Assembly: GCA_023228725.1 (NCBI GenBank)
Contig: JALOAQ010000030.1
Location: 1-26,735, forward strand
Direction: 5' to 3'
Source of the DNA: Bacteroidales bacterium
GTDB lineage: Bacteria > Bacteroidota > Bacteroidia > Bacteroidales > ML635J-15
DNA: 26,735 nt
Position numbers and translations under genes: made by a program. Shown here piece by piece: positions 23,122 to 26,735 of this stretch; position 1 is the first letter of the stretch, and each line of letters begins with the position of its first letter. Under the pieces are notes generated by a model that did no database searches, had not been told where the DNA came from, and saw only the letters and a list, made by a program, of their open reading frames with translations.

Positions 23122-23143
23122 TATTATCAAGTTTGGGGAATTT
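23102..23143. repeat. Perfect 15-bp inverted repeat between divergent genes
   Basis: AAATTCCCCAAACTT (23102-23116) and its exact reverse complement (23129-23143) are separated by 12 bases. It overlaps the -33 region of the AAA_14 promoter and lies between two divergent genes. An operator or regulatory hairpin is therefore more likely than a terminator. Confidence 0.75.
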
Positions 23144-23254
23144 ATAGTTGTGTTTTTTTAATAAATATTTATTTTTAAGCTTTTCACAAGACAATTGAAT
23201 TTAAAAACAACAGTTTATCATTAAAAAAATAAAATTATATTTAAAATATTTTAC

Positions 23255-23262
23255 TAAATTTG
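23255..23262 (+). promoter_or_regulatory. -7 box (TAAATTTG) of the metallo-hydrolase gene
   Basis: TAAATTTG fits TAnnTTTG, 13 nt before the ATG at 23276. The leader is short and no Shine-Dalgarno is present. Confidence 0.5.
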
Positions 23263-23275
23263 TCTCAAAATATTT

Positions 23276-24037
23276 ATGGAAGCAATTGTTTTAGGTTCAG
23301 GTACATCTCTTGGCATACCAATTATTGGTTGTAGTTGTGAAGCATGCACTTCCACAAATCCAAAAGACAAAAGACTTAGAAGTTCAATTTTTATAAAATC
23401 TGATAATACTAATTTTATTATTGATGTAGGTCCAGATTTCAGGCAACAAATGTTAAGAGAAAATATTAAAAAAATTGATGCTGTTTTAATTACTCACGAA
23501 CACCGCGACCATATTGGCGGTTTAGATGATATAAGACCTTTTAACTATTTATCAAACGCTGCAATGCCAATTTATGCAGAACAAAGAGTTTGCGATGCAA
23601 TTATAAATGAATTTTCGTATTCTTTCAATGATAATGATTATCCAGGTATTCCAAAATTTAATATAAACGCAATTTCAGAAGAAAAATTTACAATTAAAGA
23701 TATTGAAATTCAACCTATTAGACTAATGCACGCAAATCTTCCTATTTTAGGTTTTAAAATAAAAGATTTTGTTTATATAACTGACGCAAGCTTTATTTCT
23801 GACACTGAAATAAAAAAAATTAAAAACTCTAAAATCTTAATAATAAATGCATTAAGGCATAAAAAACACAATTCTCACTTTTCCTTAAACGAAGCTATAA
23901 AAATTGCTCAAAAAACCAATGCAGAACAAGTTTTTCTTACACATATTAGTTGTTCTATGGGCTTACACAACAAAATTAATTCTGAATTACCGGAAAACAT
24001 TAAATTAGCATACGATGGATTAAGAATAGTTTTTTGA
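23276..24037 (+). CDS. PhnP-like metallo-beta-lactamase-fold hydrolase
   Basis: This 253-residue cytoplasmic metallo-hydrolase has an N-terminal GCSCEAC cluster (Cys19, Cys21, Cys24) that matches the structural zinc site of PhnP-type phosphodiesterases. The metal-binding motif is THEHRDH (His74, His76, Asp78, His79), followed by His152 (LMHANLP), Asp170 (YITDAS) and His223 (LTHISC); His201 (NSHFSL) is also conserved in the group. PhnP hydrolyses cyclic ribose phosphates in phosphonate use, but no phosphonate genes are near, so the substrate here is probably another cyclic or nucleotide phosphodiester. Divergent from the AAA_14 gene, single gene. Confidence 0.9.
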   Translation: MEAIVLGSGTSLGIPIIGCSCEACTSTNPKDKRLRSSIFIKSDNTNFIIDVGPDFRQQMLRENIKKIDAVLITHEHRDHIGGLDDIRPFNYLSNAAMPIYAEQRVCDAIINEFSYSFNDNDYPGIPKFNINAISEEKFTIKDIEIQPIRLMHANLPILGFKIKDFVYITDASFISDTEIKKIKNSKILIINALRHKKHNSHFSLNEAIKIAQKTNAEQVFLTHISCSMGLHNKINSELPENIKLAYDGLRIVF

Positions 24038-24098
24038 AGTAAAAATATTTATAAGTAGGTGTTTTTTAGCTTATTTATATGTTTTAAAAATTAACTTA

Positions 24099-24128
24099 TT
24101 GTATAAATAAAAATAATTTCTAAATTTG
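24099..24128 (+). promoter_or_regulatory. Promoter of the C1 peptidase gene (TTG, 19 nt, TAAATTTG)
   Basis: TTG at 24099-24101 and TAAATTTG at 24121-24128 match the -33 and -7 elements with 19-nt spacing, 37 nt before the ATG at 24166. Confidence 0.55.
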
Positions 24129-24165
24129 TGCTAAAATAAATTAATAATAAATAAAATCTAAATTT

Positions 24166-25365
24166 ATGAAAAAGTATTTACTTGGATTATTAGCAATTTC
24201 GTTTTTAAGTTTATCTGTAATTGCTCAAGACGACAAAGAGAAAAAAGATGAAGGCTATGTTTTTACCTTACAAAAAGAAGTTAAAACCACTTCTGTAAAA
24301 GATCAATACAGAGCCGGTACTTGCTGGAGTTATAGTGGCTTAGCTTTTGTTGAAGCCGAATTATTACGTATGGGCAAACCCGAACTTGACCTTGCCGAAT
24401 TATTTATTGTTCGCCATACATACAACGACAAAGCTGAAAAATATGTAAGATTACATGGTGAGTTAAATTTTGGCGGCGGTGGAGCTTTCCATGATGTTTT
24501 TAATATGATTAAAAAATATGGAATTGTGCCAGAAGAAGTTTATACAGGTTTAAATTATGGTGAACCAAATCATGTTCATGGCGAGTTAGATGCAATTTTA
24601 AAAGGCTATGTAGATGCTGTAATTAAAAATGGAAACAAAAAACTTTCTACAGCTTGGTTAAAAGGATATAATGGAATTTTAGATGCTTATCTAGGCGAAC
24701 TTCCCGAAGATTTTACTTATGAAGGTAAAAAATATACTCCGAAATCATATGCTGAATATTTAGGAATAAATACTGACGATTATATTGACATTTCTTCATA
24801 TACACATCACCCATTTTACGAAGAATTTATTCTTGAAATACCTGACAACTGGGCTTGGGAAACTGTTTACAATTTACCAATAGACGATATGATGCGAGTT
24901 TTGGACAATGCTTTAAATAATGGCTTTACTGCTTGCTGGGGTTCTGATGTAAGTGAAAAAGGTTTTAAGTGGACAAAAGGATTTGCAGTTATTCCTGAAG
25001 AAGACAGACCAGATTTAGACGGCTTAGAAAGAGATAAATGGGAAAAATTGTCTGCAAGAGAAAAAGAAGCACTTTTATATGCTTTAGATAAACCTATGCC
25101 TGAAAAAATTATTACTCAAGAAATGAGACAAGAAGCTTTTGACAATTACCAAACAACAGATGACCACGGTATGCTTATTTGTGGAATAGCCACAGACCAA
25201 AACGGAACAAAATATTATTACGTAAAAAACTCTTGGGCAGAAAGTAACGAATATGATGGGTATTTTTATGCTTCAGAAAGTTTTGTTAGATACAAAACCA
25301 TGGATATAGTTGTTCATAAAGACGCAATTCCAAAAGATATTAAAAAGAAAATGGGAATTAAATAG
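24166..25365 (+). CDS. Secreted C1-family cysteine peptidase (bleomycin hydrolase / aminopeptidase C type)
   Basis: The 399-residue precursor has a signal peptide (KKYLLGLLAISFLSLSVIA, cut before Gln21). The papain-fold catalytic residues are all visible: Gln47 in VKDQYRAGTCWS (oxyanion hole), Cys53 in the same motif, His334 in TTDDHGMLICG, and Asn355 in YYVKNSWAESNEYDGYF. The insertions between Cys and His, and the bleomycin-hydrolase-like GFTACWGSDVSEKGF, place it in the C1B/PepC group, which has aminopeptidase activity in characterised members. Export by a signal peptide is unlike cytoplasmic PepC but common in Bacteroidota. Single gene with its own promoter and a shared bidirectional terminator. 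Confidence 0.93.
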   Translation: MKKYLLGLLAISFLSLSVIAQDDKEKKDEGYVFTLQKEVKTTSVKDQYRAGTCWSYSGLAFVEAELLRMGKPELDLAELFIVRHTYNDKAEKYVRLHGELNFGGGGAFHDVFNMIKKYGIVPEEVYTGLNYGEPNHVHGELDAILKGYVDAVIKNGNKKLSTAWLKGYNGILDAYLGELPEDFTYEGKKYTPKSYAEYLGINTDDYIDISSYTHHPFYEEFILEIPDNWAWETVYNLPIDDMMRVLDNALNNGFTACWGSDVSEKGFKWTKGFAVIPEEDRPDLDGLERDKWEKLSAREKEALLYALDKPMPEKIITQEMRQEAFDNYQTTDDHGMLICGIATDQNGTKYYYVKNSWAESNEYDGYFYASESFVRYKTMDIVVHKDAIPKDIKKKMGIK

Positions 25366-25405
25366 TTATTTTTTCACAACTTCCAAAAAATTATAATAAT
25401 ATTCT

Positions 25406-25448
25406 AAAAAAACAGGTTTTTTATTTTAATTGAAAAGCCTGTTTTTTT
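25406..25448. terminator. Bidirectional intrinsic terminator
   Basis: AAAAAAACAGG and CCTGTTTTTTT form the outer stem, with an AT-rich inner part. It serves the C1 peptidase gene on the plus strand (stop at 25365) and the AlbA_2 gene on the minus strand (stop at 25450). Confidence 0.8.
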
Positions 25449-25449
25449 A

Positions 25450-26385
25450 TTAGAACAAAACTCCGGTATTTAAAAATTGTTCTTTTTGTAATATTTTGCC
25501 ATTATATGTTAGTGTATCACTAAGTTTTAAGCTATGTTTTTTTATCCCGTTACTAAAATACAGGCTTATATTCAAATATTCATTTAAAAAGCTATCTAAA
25601 TTTTCAAGATTTACAGAAATTTTGGCTTCAATCATGGTAGAAATCTCTTCTTGAAAAATAGGATGCAAACCTTTATTTCCAAAGACAACATAAGAGCCAT
25701 CATGTCTTATAAAAAGAGATTTTAAAGGCTGAAAACTGTCTTCATACAAACTAGCAGGAAAAGAAATTTCAATTTTATAATTTTTCTCAACAATATTGCC
25801 AGAATTTCGTATTAAAAGCTTAGGATAAAAGCTAATTGCGGAAAATTTTCCTGATTGTAAAATAGGTAAACCATTTGTATTATAAATTCCTAGAAATTCT
25901 AATTCAGATAGGCTTAATTTTCCATATAAATTTCTAACTTCGTTTTCGTCAAGTACAACAGCTTTATTTTTTTGCCATTTGTAATATCTTGAATCAGAAA
26001 ACATATGGGGTTGCTTATTATTTTCGGGAATTTGAAAATGAATTAAAGATGAATTTTCTTCAAAATTAAATATATTTATACTTAAACCGCTAATTGCTTG
26101 GTCAATATGAGATTGAATTTCGTGATATAACCAGTCTTTAGAATGTGTAAAATTCTTAATGAAATTAAATTTTTCTGCTTTTCCTCTTTTTGTTTCAATT
26201 CCATAAATTATATTAGCTCCACCCGAATTTGCAATAGCAGAAATGTTTTTTGCAAGCTTTGTGAAAAAATTTGCAGAATCATTAAAATCACTACCTTTAA
26301 AAAACAATAATTTTGAATGCATTCTGATTTTATCTTCAATAATATTATTGAAAAACTCTTTTGAAATATTTTCAGGTAATAACAT
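25450..26385 (-). CDS. AlbA_2 (Schlafen-type) domain protein
   Basis: This 311-residue protein has an N-terminal AlbA_2 domain (about 10-155). The signs are KLLFFKGSDFN (the position of the family's E-x-K element), NISAIANSGGANIIYGIE (about 46-63), HSKDWLYHEIQSHI, and the closing PHMFSDSRYYKWQKNKAVVL with DENEVRNLY. The C-terminal half (about 160-311) is beta-rich and unrecognised. AlbA_2 proteins bind or act on nucleic acid and are often near defence or regulatory genes; here the acidic residues seen in nuclease-active Schlafen proteins are not obvious. The ATG lies only 4 nt after a TATTTTTG box, so the mRNA may be leaderless. It shares a terminator with the convergent peptidase gene. Confidence 0.82.
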   Translation of the reverse strand: MLLPENISKEFFNNIIEDKIRMHSKLLFFKGSDFNDSANFFTKLAKNISAIANSGGANIIYGIETKRGKAEKFNFIKNFTHSKDWLYHEIQSHIDQAISGLSINIFNFEENSSLIHFQIPENNKQPHMFSDSRYYKWQKNKAVVLDENEVRNLYGKLSLSELEFLGIYNTNGLPILQSGKFSAISFYPKLLIRNSGNIVEKNYKIEISFPASLYEDSFQPLKSLFIRHDGSYVVFGNKGLHPIFQEEISTMIEAKISVNLENLDSFLNEYLNISLYFSNGIKKHSLKLSDTLTYNGKILQKEQFLNTGVLF

Positions 26386-26389
26386 AAGG

Positions 26390-26397
26390 CAAAAATA
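26390..26397 (-). promoter_or_regulatory. -7 box (TATTTTTG) of the AlbA_2 gene
   Basis: On the minus strand TATTTTTG is followed by CCTT and then the ATG at 26385. It fits TAnnTTTG and implies transcription starting at or next to the start codon. Confidence 0.55.
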
Positions 26398-26690
26398 AAT
26401 AAAGTTTTAAATTAAAAGAATAAAAAAAACTTTAATAAATAATTTTATTTGATATTATGAAAAACCTAATTATAGTAAACTCTTAATTTTCAACAACAGT
26501 TGCAAATATAAACATTTTTTATTAAACTTAGCCTGTTTTTAATTTTTATTTAAATTTTGTTTGTGTAAAATTATTATTATAATTAAATTTTTATTTATAT
26601 TTTTGCAAACTTTTTTAGAACAAGATTATTTACTATATTATTGCTAATTATAAAAATAAAGGCAATTTTAACTTATTCAAAATTTTAATA
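26398..26690. other. AT-rich divergent intergenic region
   Basis: It lies between the AlbA_2 gene and the elongation-factor gene. Apart from a TATTTTTG box at 26598-26605, which could drive the rightward gene with a leader of about 80 nt, I see no RNA gene, repeat or ORF in it. Confidence 0.5.
26598..26605 (+). promoter_or_regulatory. -7 box (TATTTTTG) for the elongation-factor gene
   Basis: TATTTTTG fits TAnnTTTG, 85 nt before the ATG at 26691. No matching -33 element is evident. Confidence 0.35.
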
Positions 26691-26735
26691 ATGTCAATTA
26701 ACAAATTAAGAAACATAGGGATCGCAGCTCATATT
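26691..26735 (+). CDS. fusA: Elongation factor G-like GTPase, first 15 codons
   Basis: Only MSINKLRNIGIAAHI is inside the window. RNIGIAAHI is the sequence that directly precedes the P-loop (DAGKTT) in elongation factor G, where the opening is usually RNIGIxAHIDAGKT. EF-G moves tRNA and mRNA through the ribosome using GTP. A paralogue, EF-G2 or another translation GTPase with the same start, cannot be excluded from so short a piece. The start ATG has no Shine-Dalgarno. The gene continues beyond the right edge. Confidence 0.75.
   Translation, partial: MSINKLRNIGIAAHI

Noticed and set aside
1..26735. tRNA or rRNA genes
   Set aside because: I looked for cloverleaf signatures (GTTCGA-type T loops with CCA or GC-rich stems) and found only the module A palindromes.

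Overview
The window looks like a chromosome segment of a very AT-rich member of the Bacteroidota, probably an uncultivated or anaerobic lineage. Four things point there. Two large secreted proteins end in a type IX secretion (T9SS) sorting domain. Two genes carry the 'Fibrobacter succinogenes major paralogous' (FISUMP) domain. Many genes sit just behind a TAnnTTTG -7 box, often with an upstream TTTG or TTG. Most starts lack a Shine-Dalgarno sequence. Rank below phylum cannot be fixed from this sequence.

Left third (1-5900) is accessory and repeat-rich. A cobalamin riboswitch on the minus strand runs off the left edge, followed by a small outer-membrane-type protein. Then come several copies of three intergenic modules, called A, B and C here. 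All can fold into hairpins, and two copies form a tandem array with a period of about 225 bp. An AbiEi/AbiEii type IV toxin-antitoxin operon sits inside this repeat landscape, and the repeat resumes exactly at the toxin stop codon. Next is a 325-bp unit bounded by perfect 16-bp inverted repeats. It holds a decayed GIY-YIG nuclease ORF and supplies the stop codon of an adjacent FISUMP lipoprotein gene. A cluster of small hairpins closes the region.

Middle (5900-18940) is mostly envelope and secreted functions. It holds a thioredoxin-like lipoprotein without the CxxC pair, a large M4 (thermolysin-type) metalloprotease with PKD, CUB and T9SS domains, a FISUMP gene split by one in-frame TAA, and a LexA-like XRE/S24 regulator divergent from an N-acetylmuramoyl-L-alanine amidase. 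These are followed by AMP nucleosidase, Hsp20, a second T9SS cargo protein, a TM2 / zinc-ribbon-TM2 / DUF2752 membrane cluster, and a secreted protein of unknown function.

Right part (18935-26735) has a DUF1858 redox protein, then a two-gene unit: an RsmI-like methyltransferase followed by a fusion of FMN-binding, NapH-type ferredoxin and nitroreductase domains. Beyond it are an AAA/DUF4143 ATPase divergent from a PhnP-like metallo-hydrolase, a secreted C1 cysteine peptidase, an AlbA_2 (Schlafen-type) protein, and the first 15 codons of an elongation factor G-like GTPase at the edge.

The strongest candidates for something new are the inverted-repeat GIY-YIG unit, the hairpin-module repeat family and its relation to the AbiE operon, and the flavinylated ferredoxin-nitroreductase fusion with its apparent internal ribosome-binding site.
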